Shown here: positions 29,001 to 37,333 of the stretch, piece after piece
Position numbering within the stretch: the stretch's first letter is position 1
How the letters are laid out: each line of letters opens with the position of its first letter
Origin: Mariniphaga sp041686935
GTDB lineage: Bacteria; Bacteroidota; Bacteroidia; Bacteroidales; Prolixibacteraceae
Assembly: GCA_041686935.1 (NCBI GenBank)
Contig: JAWLCW010000021.1
Location: 1 to 64,000, forward strand
DNA: 64,000 bases
Direction of reading: 5' to 3'
Notes under the pieces: model-generated
What the model saw: the letters and a program-made list of their open reading frames with translations, nothing else
Told to the model about the DNA's origin: nothing
The model's database searches: none
Program-made: the position numbers and the translations under genes

Positions 29001-29997
29001 ATGCCGCCAGCGAAAATAATTTTTGGGCGTGCGGGTCCATTCCCTGAAATTTGCGCACAAACAGATCGACAACATTTTCGGGAAACTCACTGCCATTTTC
29101 CAAATCGGTTTTCCATTTCCATCTGTTTTCTGATTCATTGAACCAGAGCAGCTTAAAGTCTGACAGATAAATTATTGCTGCGTGGACAAAAAATGGGTTC
29201 CCAAGGGTTTTTTTATGGATAATGGCAGCCAGTTTTTCTATATCTTCTGCGGCAGGCAACAGCGTATCTTCCAAAATGTTTTGTACGTCTGATTGGGTGA
29301 GATTGCTCACCTTTAGCCTGTTTAAGATTATATTTTTACGTTTTAATTCTTCCAGTGCTGCTGTAAACGGATGGCTGGAATCCACCTCGTTGTCGCGGTA
29401 AGAAAGTATGACCAGCATGTAACGTAATGTATTTCCAACCTCCAGTTGTTTCAGCAGCTCTAATGAGGCTGTGTCTGCCCATTGCCAGTCATCGATAAAC
29501 AATAGCAGCGGATGTTCCGGTTTACAAACAACACTTAAAAACTTACGCAAAACGTCGGTGAAACGATACCGTGCCTCCTGCGGACTGATTTCACCCAGCG
29601 GCGGTTGCTCACCGAGCAGCAATTCAAAATCATGTACCAAATCAATTAATACCTGACCCTGCGAACCAACGGCATCAAGAGTTTCAGTTTTATATTTTTC
29701 GCGAATGGGTTCATCCTCTGCAAGAATGATATGACAAAGGGTTGTAAGTGCCTGCCGAAATGCAAAATAGGGGATGTTTTGCTGAAATTGTTCGAACTTT
29801 CCACTTATAAAAAATCCGTTTTCGTTTTTAACAGGCTTTTCAAGTTCCTGAACCAACGCGGTTTTCCCAACGCCGGAAGTTCCCGGTACAGTTAATATTT
29901 CACCAACTCCTTTGCATATTCTTTCGAATGATTCAAAAAGTGTTACGATTTCTTTTTCCCGGCCGTAAAGGTTTTCAGGAATTAATAAACTTTTCAT
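26041..29997 (-). CDS. Giant AAA ATPase / TPR-like / sensor histidine kinase fusion
   Basis: The 1318-aa protein has an N-terminal AAA_16 domain (Walker A GTSGVGKT at 39-46; Walker B in LLLFIDDWQWAD, about 165). A long helical TPR-like region follows, then a coiled coil. The C-terminal histidine kinase has H in FTIIAHDLKSPFNSILG and HATPase_c (LISNAIKFSY; DTGIGIPKN). Related proteins often carry a Ser/Thr kinase domain before the AAA module; it is absent here. No membrane span. A signal-integrating STAND-like sensor is the likely role; partner unknown. Confidence 0.88.
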   Translation of the reverse strand: MKSLLIPENLYGREKEIVTLFESFERICKGVGEILTVPGTSGVGKTALVQELEKPVKNENGFFISGKFEQFQQNIPYFAFRQALTTLCHIILAEDEPIREKYKTETLDAVGSQGQVLIDLVHDFELLLGEQPPLGEISPQEARYRFTDVLRKFLSVVCKPEHPLLLFIDDWQWADTASLELLKQLEVGNTLRYMLVILSYRDNEVDSSHPFTAALEELKRKNIILNRLKVSNLTQSDVQNILEDTLLPAAEDIEKLAAIIHKKTLGNPFFVHAAIIYLSDFKLLWFNESENRWKWKTDLENGSEFPENVVDLFVRKFQGMDPHAQKLFSLAACLGNRFHVKNLEIISGFNLDECKSILDSPEGKDIAIPLKVIQKRAISHDETETDVFIFRHDRLQQAAFQLIGEERHNKILVEIGKLLLTELSPEQLNERFFEVVNNLNAGIDQIENTSEREELFRLNIQAARKAYSAIAYSAALQFYHNAEKILEKEDFSALMWQQHHKLLLSYLNERAVCESLEGDQKIAEQCVHQAVKKANNAVEKAEAYNILIVQYTLLARYPEAIEAGKSALKALGIILPEKDYDKARDIEIAKVKDQLKNKEILTLSQLPNMSNPEMLTACKILITMGPPCYRSHQKLWSVIVPIVVGLTLKYGNIPQVGYSHTAFGGLLGWVEGDYASAKKFADVATQLMTEKFSNPSDQSVFYLMIGSSIRHWFKHLKYSSQDYIDAYETGLRSGNLQYAAYAFGHNMYCRFYQGVSLEALNLETQRSLEFSKTRHNQWAIDLFKGGLRIVEALTANSDSHSVKKTGNDGDYIKSVDAHKNIQVKCIYNVLKTFSLLILGNHDEALVVSNETEPIIYTTGTQGLLPWPEHVFARILILARLYPEKEPPVQKIWLKEIKKGIKKLRIWTTFCPENFGHKYLLATAELNIIEGHPAKALQNYNKAADAAQKNEFLQWEGLANERMYEFWLQQENYHLAFHYWKQAYICYQHWGATAKLNQMENNYVDYLKKSISAIDLVKTKGEEKNKFSKWLIEKQLSQIRNLASHLYQSKLSQQAINQAEELASATKRLRTEISYRKQAEEEVKRKNSDLEKINAEKDKFFTIIAHDLKSPFNSILGLSEFLVEGTKKKNYENLEEFATLIQQSSKRAVDLLLNLMEWAQSQTGRMIFAPEVFNLVELINGIVSMLESSAFQKKIQIKKLVPADTMVYADKAMISTILRNLISNAIKFSYPEGEISVSVTKNKNGLVVAVSDTGIGIPKNIIGKLFQIDQNITTTGTQNEQGTGLGLILCKEFTEKHGGKMGVESEPGKGSKFYFNIPH

Positions 29998-30230
29998 TTA
30001 AACACCTAACCCATTATATTTTCGCAAAGTTGAAATTCATTTTTTATACTCATTTATTCAACATAAAATGAGCGTATGAGTTCATGAAACATAAAACTAT
30101 TTTGTATTATTCTTTAATTCCAGTTTGCCTTTTCGGCCCCAACAAATACAATTGGCCCCCTTCGGCTTTGCGCCAAAAACTGACAACCCAAGGCTAGTTT
30201 TTACATTCCTTATTTTACAGTTAAAAATCC

Positions 30231-33212
30231 TCATTCCGAGAGAAACCGTTTTTTGCCAAACGCGTCGAGTGAAAAAACAAAACGAATCCGGTTTTTGAAT
30301 GATCCACTGGCTGCATCCAGGTTTTTGGAAACCAGCAATGGAACATAAATTTCGAAAATATTTCCGATGCCTGCTTTAAATCCTGCCTCATAAAAAACGG
30401 GTGAATTGTTTCCACTGCTAAAACCTTTATCGTTTAAAAGCAAATTAACAAATGGTTTCACAGGCAACCGGCTGGTTTTGCCGGGCAAACTGCTTGTTAA
30501 TGAAAGGGAAACCAGCCAGCGGCTGTAACCCAGGCTGTCGTTCACCGGCGACACCAAACCTCCTTCGGACAGGCTCATTTGCCGCGACCAGAAACTGGTT
30601 GGAAAAACGGCAAAGCGGTCGGGGTACGTTCCCTCGAACAGATACAGTTCGCGGCCATTTCTTCCACCGGGTGAAAACGAGTAAAAAGGAGTTTCCGAAT
30701 TCTCTTTCAGCATGGTTCCGGCAAATAACCGCATATCAAGTCCATTATCCTGTCCATGGTAACTCAGTCTGTAATTGAATTCAACCGAAGTTTTTTGGTG
30801 TGATTTTCCGGATTCAAAATCTGCCTGCAGGGTAAATGGATTCATCATACTGTTTTTCCTCAACCTGTAACCAAATTGCAAATAGGTATCCATTTTTGCC
30901 TTCTCCTGAAATTCAATCTGGTAAAGGCCGGAGGCAGCAATGTAATTCCCAAATACACTTTGGGTTAACGGAGAAGTCATGTCCCGGTTTCTGAAATGCA
31001 ACTCCACACCGGTTTTTACCTTTTGGTAGTTTTGGTTACCCGGTGCGCCGAATTGGGTCGCTTCCAAAGAAAGGGCCGCCAGCCTGATGAATTTTTCGTA
31101 GGGTGTAATGTTATAGGTTACCCTGCCAAACCCGGCCAAATCGTTATTGCCGAATGCATAAAACGGCATCACAAAATATTCCAGCGGTTTTGGGATAATG
31201 AAGCCGTTATGGAGCGCCAAACCCGCCATAAAACCGTTTTCGCGGGTCCAGTTGATAACCGGCAAATACATCAGCGTGTGTTTTTCAGGATCATCAATGG
31301 TAAAGAGGAGTTGGGTTTGTATGGGATCTGCCCTGGGGAAAGCGCCGGTTTTTCGGATGTTGTTGTTTTTCCTGAAAATTTCGGGCATTACATGTCCGGG
31401 GTCGATTTTTATTTCTGAATAATCACCTTCGGGCAGTTCAATCCATTTCTCTCCTTCAAAACCATCCACCCATTTTTCAAAAAAGATTGAATCTCCGGTC
31501 ATTCCTGCTATGACCAGCGGCGAAACCAGTTCTCCGTTATTTTTTACAAGTAGTTTTTGATTCTCCACACGAACCATTTTATAGTCGAGCCGTTGGGTTG
31601 TTCCCATTAAATCATCAAAAAACCAGGTTAAATCTTTGTCTGTAATGTTTTCAACTACACTGCGCAAATCGTTGGGGTGGGGGTGTCTGAATTTCCATTT
31701 TTGGTAATATTCGCGCATGGCGGCATCAAAAAGCGAATCTCCAAGGGATGCCCGCAGATAATTAAAGGCTATTGTAGCTTTATTGTACAGGATAATGCCA
31801 TAATTCAAATCGTTGTACCCGGTTGCGGGCAGATTCATCGGCTGTTCGAGGTTATTGCGGGCCTGAACCAGCCATTCCAGTTCCTGCATACGTTCCACAG
31901 GCAATTGGTCGATATTTAAAAAGCGGGCCAGTTTCCAGTTCTTAAAATAAATCTGCCAAAGTTTTTTCAGAGGATATTTTTCCTTCATATATCGTGCTGT
32001 ATAAGCGCTCGTTATACCTTCATCCATAAACGGATGTTTTCGCTCATTGGATGCCAGTGCCCCGTAAAACCAGTTATGAAGAATTTCGTGAACCAGCACT
32101 TCGTCGAGTGAGTAGGCATCGTCAACCATGCCAATTACTGTGATCCCCGGGTATTCCATACCATAACCGGCGCTTAGGGCGCTTTGAACTGCCGTGAAAC
32201 TCTCATACGGATAATCGCCAATTTTTTCGGAAGCCCAAAAAATCACCTCATTCATATAATCCAAAGCGTCCTTCCAAAGATTTGACTGCCGGTTGGTAAA
32301 CATCACCCAGGTGGTTACTTCCCTGCCTGAATCGGGAAGTTTTACTTTCCCCTTTTTTACATTAAACCGTTTGTCGGCAAACCAGGCAAAGTCGTGCACC
32401 CCTTCTGCAATATATTGAAGTGTTTTTTTCTGTTTTGATGACGCCGGGAAAGGGACATTTCCAATGTGCGAAGCTTTTGTCCATGAGGTGTCGGCGGCAA
32501 GTTTTTCGAGCATATCCATTTCGTTCCGGTTTTGAAGGTTTCCGGTTGCACCCACAATGTAATTTTCGGGCAATGTTATACTTACATCGAAACGTCCAAA
32601 TTCGGAATAAAATTCACCCTGATCAAGATACGACATCTCGTGCCAACCATCCATATCATAAACGGCCGGTTTGGGATACCACTGCGAAATTTGATAGGAT
32701 TCGCCGATATGGCCCAACCTTGATGTTACGCCTTTGGGAATTTTTACCCGGAAGGGGGTTGTAATAAGTATTGTGTCGCCGGGATTCAGTGGTTCGTTCA
32801 GGTCAATCCGGCAGATGTCGGGCTGGCCGGGTAAGATGTTCCACTGAACCTGGTTGCCGTTTACTTTAAAGTCCAGCGAATCAATAAAACCGCTCAATTC
32901 CGGATCATCGAATAACTTTGATTTTCCGGTTACCCGGAATACCTGTTTGGCTAATGGAGTGTTGTTGCCGGAGTATGCATTGGGCCACAGATGGAACCAG
33001 ATAAAAAAAAGCGTATCGGGAGAATGGTTGATGTACTGCAATTTTTCGAACGCATGTAGTTCGTGGAGTGTATCGTTTAGGGAAACATTTATTTTATAAT
33101 TGACTTCCTGCTGAAAATAATCCTGGGATAAAGTTTGGTAAAATGACAGGGAGATAAACAAAAAAAATAGAAATAACCTCCGGGAAGCGCAGGTGATGGA
33201 AGGTATTTTCAT
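30231..33212 (-). CDS. M1-family metallopeptidase with barrel-like C-terminal extension
   Basis: The 993-aa protein has a signal peptide (ending near TLSQ) and a gluzincin M1 catalytic domain with zinc motif HEILH (about 372-376) and the second glutamate 19 residues on in MDEG. The GAMEN-type exopeptidase motif appears as GYGMEYPG. The last 340 residues show alternating hydrophobic/aromatic strands ending RIRFVFSLDAF, as in an outer-membrane barrel. This suggests a peptidase tethered to or embedded in the outer membrane (inference). Length exceeds typical soluble M1 enzymes. Confidence 0.85.
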   Translation of the reverse strand: MKIPSITCASRRLFLFFLFISLSFYQTLSQDYFQQEVNYKINVSLNDTLHELHAFEKLQYINHSPDTLFFIWFHLWPNAYSGNNTPLAKQVFRVTGKSKLFDDPELSGFIDSLDFKVNGNQVQWNILPGQPDICRIDLNEPLNPGDTILITTPFRVKIPKGVTSRLGHIGESYQISQWYPKPAVYDMDGWHEMSYLDQGEFYSEFGRFDVSITLPENYIVGATGNLQNRNEMDMLEKLAADTSWTKASHIGNVPFPASSKQKKTLQYIAEGVHDFAWFADKRFNVKKGKVKLPDSGREVTTWVMFTNRQSNLWKDALDYMNEVIFWASEKIGDYPYESFTAVQSALSAGYGMEYPGITVIGMVDDAYSLDEVLVHEILHNWFYGALASNERKHPFMDEGITSAYTARYMKEKYPLKKLWQIYFKNWKLARFLNIDQLPVERMQELEWLVQARNNLEQPMNLPATGYNDLNYGIILYNKATIAFNYLRASLGDSLFDAAMREYYQKWKFRHPHPNDLRSVVENITDKDLTWFFDDLMGTTQRLDYKMVRVENQKLLVKNNGELVSPLVIAGMTGDSIFFEKWVDGFEGEKWIELPEGDYSEIKIDPGHVMPEIFRKNNNIRKTGAFPRADPIQTQLLFTIDDPEKHTLMYLPVINWTRENGFMAGLALHNGFIIPKPLEYFVMPFYAFGNNDLAGFGRVTYNITPYEKFIRLAALSLEATQFGAPGNQNYQKVKTGVELHFRNRDMTSPLTQSVFGNYIAASGLYQIEFQEKAKMDTYLQFGYRLRKNSMMNPFTLQADFESGKSHQKTSVEFNYRLSYHGQDNGLDMRLFAGTMLKENSETPFYSFSPGGRNGRELYLFEGTYPDRFAVFPTSFWSRQMSLSEGGLVSPVNDSLGYSRWLVSLSLTSSLPGKTSRLPVKPFVNLLLNDKGFSSGNNSPVFYEAGFKAGIGNIFEIYVPLLVSKNLDAASGSFKNRIRFVFSLDAFGKKRFLSE

Positions 33213-33314
33213 GATATTTTTAATGAACGGGTTCCTGCCATGGTTTTTTATTTAGCGAAATGGAAAATCTTAATTGAATCAGGCGTTTTTTCAATAACGT
33301 TAAAGCATTTATAT

Positions 33315-33450
33315 ACAAATGTTTCGATTCCAGAGGTATCGAATGTTTATAGAAATGTTTATTGGTTTTTATTCGACCCCGGCGGGGTCGTATCATAATT
33401 TTCAGATTATCTGGCTATAAACATTTGAACCCTCTGGGTCCTTGCATAAT
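33315..33450. repeat. Composite palindromic intergenic repeat (REP-like)
   Basis: An 11-bp perfect inverted pair AATGTTTATAG (33342-33352) / CTATAAACATT (33415-33425) encloses a perfect 7-bp stem CGACCCC-GGC-GGGGTCG (33374-33390). Two more small hairpins sit at 33325-33341 and 33429-33439. No coding potential. It occupies the middle of the 357-bp gap downstream of the csbD operon; nothing else is seen in that gap. Confidence 0.65.
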
Positions 33451-33569
33451 ATTGACTTGTTGTTTGCTTCAAATTCTTAATGTTCATATCTGCAATTTCT
33501 GTTATAGAATAAACAAAAAAATTTGTGCAACCTTATAAAAAGAATTGCACAAATTTTAAACTACCTCGA

Positions 33570-33902
33570 TTAAACCAATAAAAGTACCAGGATGATAATT
33601 AAAAGTAGAGTTGCGCCACCAATGTAAATCGTTCCGTTGGCTTTTTTTACATCTTTTTTCATTTCTTTCAGCTCACTTTTCAGTTCGCTTTTTTCTTCAG
33701 CAGTCAAGTCGCTTTTATCCATTTTACGGATTTCTTCAACACGTGTGGTAATCCGGTCAATTTCTTCATCAGTCAGTCTGTTTTCTGATTTTACGGGAAC
33801 AGCTTTTTCCGCTTCGGTCTTTGAATCCGAATTGTTTGCAAATGCCATTGTTGCACTCAGAGTGAAAAGCATTACGAATACAAAAAAAATAACTTTTTTC
33901 AT
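33570..33902 (-). CDS. Small secreted/membrane-anchored protein in csbD operon
   Basis: The 110-aa protein has a signal peptide (ending near AFAN) and a charged helical middle rich in Glu/Lys (ITTRVEEIRKMDKSDL). It ends in a hydrophobic C-terminal helix (IYIGGATLLLIIILVLLLV). This would place the charged domain outside the cytoplasmic membrane. It starts 27 bp after csbD and is likely co-induced with it. Function unknown. Confidence 0.72.
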   Translation of the reverse strand: MKKVIFFVFVMLFTLSATMAFANNSDSKTEAEKAVPVKSENRLTDEEIDRITTRVEEIRKMDKSDLTAEEKSELKSELKEMKKDVKKANGTIYIGGATLLLIIILVLLLV

Positions 33903-33929
33903 TTTGTGAATTTTAAATTATTAAACAGT

Positions 33930-34115
33930 TTATAGTGAATCGACAATTTTGTTTAATTCTTCTTTCGTTTTACCAAGCTTTTTTTGAAGTTTACCAAACA
34001 TTTCCTCTTTCTTTCCTTCTTCATACATTAAATCGTTGTCTGTTAAGACAGCAAATTTCTGTTTGAGCTTACCTTTCTGCTCTTTCCAGTTTCCCTTTGC
34101 TTCAGTAGTATTCAT
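33930..34115 (-). CDS. CsbD-family stress protein
   Basis: The 61-residue protein is highly charged. It contains the family core GNWKEQKGKLKQKF, a LTDNDLMYEEGKKEE segment and a second KLQKKLGKTKEEL helix. CsbD is a general-stress protein (sigma-B dependent in Bacillus) whose biochemical role is unknown. First gene of a two-gene operon behind promoter copy 6. Confidence 0.88.
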   Translation of the reverse strand: MNTTEAKGNWKEQKGKLKQKFAVLTDNDLMYEEGKKEEMFGKLQKKLGKTKEELNKIVDSL

Positions 34116-34174
34116 ATTATTTAATTTTTTATTACCTCAACTGGAGGGACAGGTGTGAAAAAATCTTCACAGTA

Positions 34175-34241
34175 CAAATTTCATAAGATAATCGCTAAGA
34201 AGTGTTACATAATTTCTTTTAATAATTACATTATTCACACA
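34175..34241 (-). promoter_or_regulatory. Promoter of the shared TGTAAC-N21 type (copy 6)
   Basis: Minus strand: TGTGTGAATA-ATGTAA, ATGTAAC 21 bp later, then 21 bp to GAAATTTG (34182-34175). The leader to the csbD ATG is about 53 nt, the longest of the set. Confidence 0.75.
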
Positions 34242-34320
34242 TTCTGCCTGTCAGTTTTTTTTTGAATCAATAGCATTTGTTCTACAAATAGTATTGCGAC
34301 GCTGTAGCTTACTGCTTTAG

Positions 34321-34475
34321 TTATATGGTAGGTTGGAGAAAAAAATAAGGTTTAGGTGCAAGAAAATTTTACTATGCCTTATGAAATTTAAGGATTCCAA
34401 AAAACCTTATTTCCAATTCATAACCTCAGTAAAATGGCATACCCCAAATTGACTCAACCCTTATTTCCTTGTTAA
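34321..34475. repeat. Third copy of the dispersed AT-rich repeat
   Basis: Starts like 25970-26045 (AATAAGGTTTAGGTGCAAGA matches ATAGGGTTTTAGTACAAGA) and ends like 25803-25875 (CAGTAAAATGGCATACCCC matches TAGTAAAATGGCAGACCCC). It is therefore a mosaic of the two other units. It lies in the 607-bp gap between csbD and GH130. The rest of that gap holds promoter copy 6 and one terminator. Confidence 0.7.
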
Positions 34476-34519
34476 GAATGAAAAAAAAATGCCGCCAGAT
34501 TTAATTCCAAACGTCAGGC

Positions 34520-34552
34520 AAATAAAAAAAGAGGCCATAACGACCTCTTTAA
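34520..34552 (-). terminator. Terminator of the GH130 gene
   Basis: Stem AAAGAGG / CCTCTTT with a 9-nt loop, followed on the minus strand by a T7 tract. Located about 170 bp after the GH130 stop. Confidence 0.6.
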
Positions 34553-34722
34553 TAGTGAGAACCATAAATTTGAATCAAAACAGTCTCTGATAAATATTTT
34601 CAAATTTGTTTTTTTTAATCTCAGAAATGATGGTCACTCTAAAACACAATAACATCAATAAGTTGTGACATATTGGAATTTAATGAATTGGTATTTGGAA
34701 ATTTTTTGTGATTTGTTTATTG

Positions 34723-36207
34723 TCAATTTATATCCTCTTTCGATTTTTTTAGTTCGTTCAAAAGTTCACGCAAATTAATTGTAGCATACGTGGATGCATA
34801 ATCGGACATGGCATAAGGAATAATCAATTCGTCATTTTGAATCATGGACCCGCAGGAATAAACCACATTGGGAACATATCCCTCCCGCTCCTCGGCATTG
34901 GGAGCCAGTAGCGGTGATTTTAACCTCCCGATTTCTTTCTCCGGATTTTTAAGGTCGAACAACGAAGCTCCCAGAGTATATTCGCGCATGGGGCCAACCC
35001 CATGTGTAATCACCAGCCAGCCTTCCGGCGTTTCCAAGGGCGAACCTCCATTTCCGATTTGGATAAACTCCCAGGGAAATTCAGGCTTTTGCAGCAATTT
35101 AGCTTCACGCCAGATGTTGATATTATCGGAATAAGAAATGTAATTATTGGACCCATCCAGCCGGCACAGCATGGCATATTTCCCGTTCACTTTTCGGGGG
35201 AAAAGTGCCATGCCCTTGTTTTGGGCAATTTCGCCATGGAGGGGCAATATTTTAAAATGATAAAAATCACGGGTTTCAAGCATTTTCGGTAATATGGTGG
35301 TTCCATCGTAGGCGGTATATGTAGCATAATAAGTGGTTTCACCGTTATCATCCGTGAACTTAACAAAACGGGCATCTTCAATCCCGTTCCTCTCGTTTAC
35401 CGAAACAGGGAATATAACCCGTTCGGAAATGTTGGTATCCAGTGAAAAATCAAGTTCGTAATGCGACAAGGCCAGCCACATGATTTGATTGAAAAGAATT
35501 TCTTTATCGGCGGTAAGGTGAAGTGATTTCCTTGCATCCCTGACACAATCACGGAGTTCTCCGTACGTAAATGTATCGTTTAGCTTGTCCAGGATAAAAC
35601 CCGAAGGGATCAAGGCATTGAAATCCTTCATGTCATCGAGCTTGCTTTTAAACGAAACTTTATCGTAAATATGCTTTCGTATTTGCTTGGCCTCTTCCAG
35701 CATATGACCTACCGGTTCAATAAAAAGGTTGTTGTTTTTATCCAGCACGCCGGTGCGGAAAACGATGGACGAAATATGGCCTTCTCCGGTTGCCCTGAAA
35801 CTGAGAATGACCCTGGTTTCACCCGGACCTGTTTCCGACTGATCGGGGTGTTCCACAATTGACGGGTTAAAAAAAGCAGCCGCTTCAATGGAATACTCCA
35901 TTGTAAAATAGGAGCCGATAAGCGACTTTTGCGAAACATCCAGCGACTCAGGATCAACATCCAGTTCCTTTAATAAATGGGCGATTTTATTATAATGTTT
36001 TTCGAAAATTCTGGAAATGTTTCTGTGCCGCAGTGAAAAATCCCTGAGAACTGGACTTAAGGCCTTAGAAGCCGATTGTCCAGACATGTTTAGTACAGAA
36101 CGTATTGTATTTAGCGCCCTTTCGTCGCCGGTATAAAGAAACCGGGCAATTACCCTCGATGAATCCGGAAGGAATTTTATATTCTTCCTGTTTACTGGAA
36201 CCTGCAT
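34723..36207 (-). CDS. Glycoside hydrolase/phosphorylase family 130 protein with N-terminal extension
   Basis: The 494-aa protein has a C-terminal five-bladed beta-propeller of GH130 type (about 180-490), with GIEDARFV, ATYTAYDG, HYHFKILPLHG-like and GNGGSPLETPEGWLVITHGV segments. The first ~170 residues are helical and not part of the minimal GH130 fold, as in long subfamily members. Known GH130 enzymes phosphorolyse or hydrolyse beta-mannosides; exact substrate cannot be assigned. No signal peptide, so cytoplasmic. Stand-alone gene, no SusCD pair nearby. Confidence 0.85.
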   Translation of the reverse strand: MQVPVNRKNIKFLPDSSRVIARFLYTGDERALNTIRSVLNMSGQSASKALSPVLRDFSLRHRNISRIFEKHYNKIAHLLKELDVDPESLDVSQKSLIGSYFTMEYSIEAAAFFNPSIVEHPDQSETGPGETRVILSFRATGEGHISSIVFRTGVLDKNNNLFIEPVGHMLEEAKQIRKHIYDKVSFKSKLDDMKDFNALIPSGFILDKLNDTFTYGELRDCVRDARKSLHLTADKEILFNQIMWLALSHYELDFSLDTNISERVIFPVSVNERNGIEDARFVKFTDDNGETTYYATYTAYDGTTILPKMLETRDFYHFKILPLHGEIAQNKGMALFPRKVNGKYAMLCRLDGSNNYISYSDNINIWREAKLLQKPEFPWEFIQIGNGGSPLETPEGWLVITHGVGPMREYTLGASLFDLKNPEKEIGRLKSPLLAPNAEEREGYVPNVVYSCGSMIQNDELIIPYAMSDYASTYATINLRELLNELKKSKEDIN

Positions 36208-36363
36208 TGTTTGTTCGTTTATATTTTTGGCAAAGGTAGTCGCTAAAATTGGATATATCCTTATTATTTATGAATTTCCGTAATGTTGCCGCCTGAACAA
36301 TATAGAGATCACAGGAAAATGGGGAAACTATATTTACGGAACATTTTGAAAATAATAATTTCA

Positions 36364-37290
36364 TCATTTTATCGTATCCCGGTCCCAGTAACGCATCACA
36401 TCAGCTACACTTTTGCCGATTTCAGATTCAAGAAACAACAACAAATCTGCATCTGGAAGTTTTTCGTTTCTGCTTTTTATTGCATCCCACCATTTTCGGT
36501 TAATCTGAGCTCCATTGGAATCATAAATATTTCCTGCGGCGGTATGCCACCTGAACTGATACCAGCCATAATTGTTCGGGTATTTCTGACCTATTTCAAA
36601 GTATCGGTTTTCAATATCTTCGAGGCTGGTATAGATTAACCCGTTGGTTCCTGCGCCAAGAACCATTTTTGCAATCAGTGTGAGGGCCGGCAGTGATTCA
36701 GGTTCAATTTCGGCAACATAAGCATGAAGAAGGCTGTTCACATACAACTCCGCCAGCCATTTGCGCTGCATATTTAAATTGGTCTGAAAATGAAAAGCGT
36801 GCCCAAGTTCATGAATTGCCAGCAAATCAAAAAAGGCCTGCATACTCAGTTCACCCGATTCGGTGCGATAAACGTTATGAATTTGTTCCTGCAGATTAAC
36901 GGGTATTTGGTCAGGCGGTGGCACAAAACTTTTCCAGAAAGGATTGTCATTTGCAGCTACAATTAAAATGCTGTCTCCGTTGTAGTGGGGCATTCCGTAA
37001 ACCGGAAAGTTTGTAAACTTCGGCCAATCATCCTCGCTTAAAACAAGTAATGTTACCGTTGGGCTGAAATCCAGCAGTTCTTCAAAATAATTTTTGGCCT
37101 TGTGAACACGGTTGGAAATCAATCGGGCCCTTTCATCGCAATCCTGACTGTAAAAAACCCGAAAATTGTACTCGTCGGTTGTTTTTAACTGGCTGAAATC
37201 CTGTGCATTTAGCGGTTGTATCAGCATTGACGCAGCAATCGCGAAAAGAAAAATAGTTGTCTTCATCACATCAAAATTTATTTTTTTCAA
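36364..37290 (-). CDS. Secreted gluzincin-type zinc metalloprotease
   Basis: The 308-aa protein has a signal peptide (LFAIAASMLIQPLNAQ); an internal ATG at 37266 is the more typical start. The zinc motif HELGH occurs at about 157-161, with the third ligand probably a Glu in the helix that follows (AELYVN). The remainder is alpha/beta with many aromatics. No close named family recognised. It is presumably periplasmic or secreted. Neighbours are GH130 and an AraC regulator, all on the minus strand. Confidence 0.7.
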   Translation of the reverse strand: MKKINFDVMKTTIFLFAIAASMLIQPLNAQDFSQLKTTDEYNFRVFYSQDCDERARLISNRVHKAKNYFEELLDFSPTVTLLVLSEDDWPKFTNFPVYGMPHYNGDSILIVAANDNPFWKSFVPPPDQIPVNLQEQIHNVYRTESGELSMQAFFDLLAIHELGHAFHFQTNLNMQRKWLAELYVNSLLHAYVAEIEPESLPALTLIAKMVLGAGTNGLIYTSLEDIENRYFEIGQKYPNNYGWYQFRWHTAAGNIYDSNGAQINRKWWDAIKSRNEKLPDADLLLFLESEIGKSVADVMRYWDRDTIK

Positions 37291-37333
37291 ATTTCGATGT
37301 TTTGAATGAGTGAAAATAGTATAAAAACGACAA

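Noticed and set aside
30110..30200. Possible integron attC-like hairpin around TTGGC...GCCAA
   Set aside because: No core sites, no cassette structure and no integrase; only a short inverted pair.
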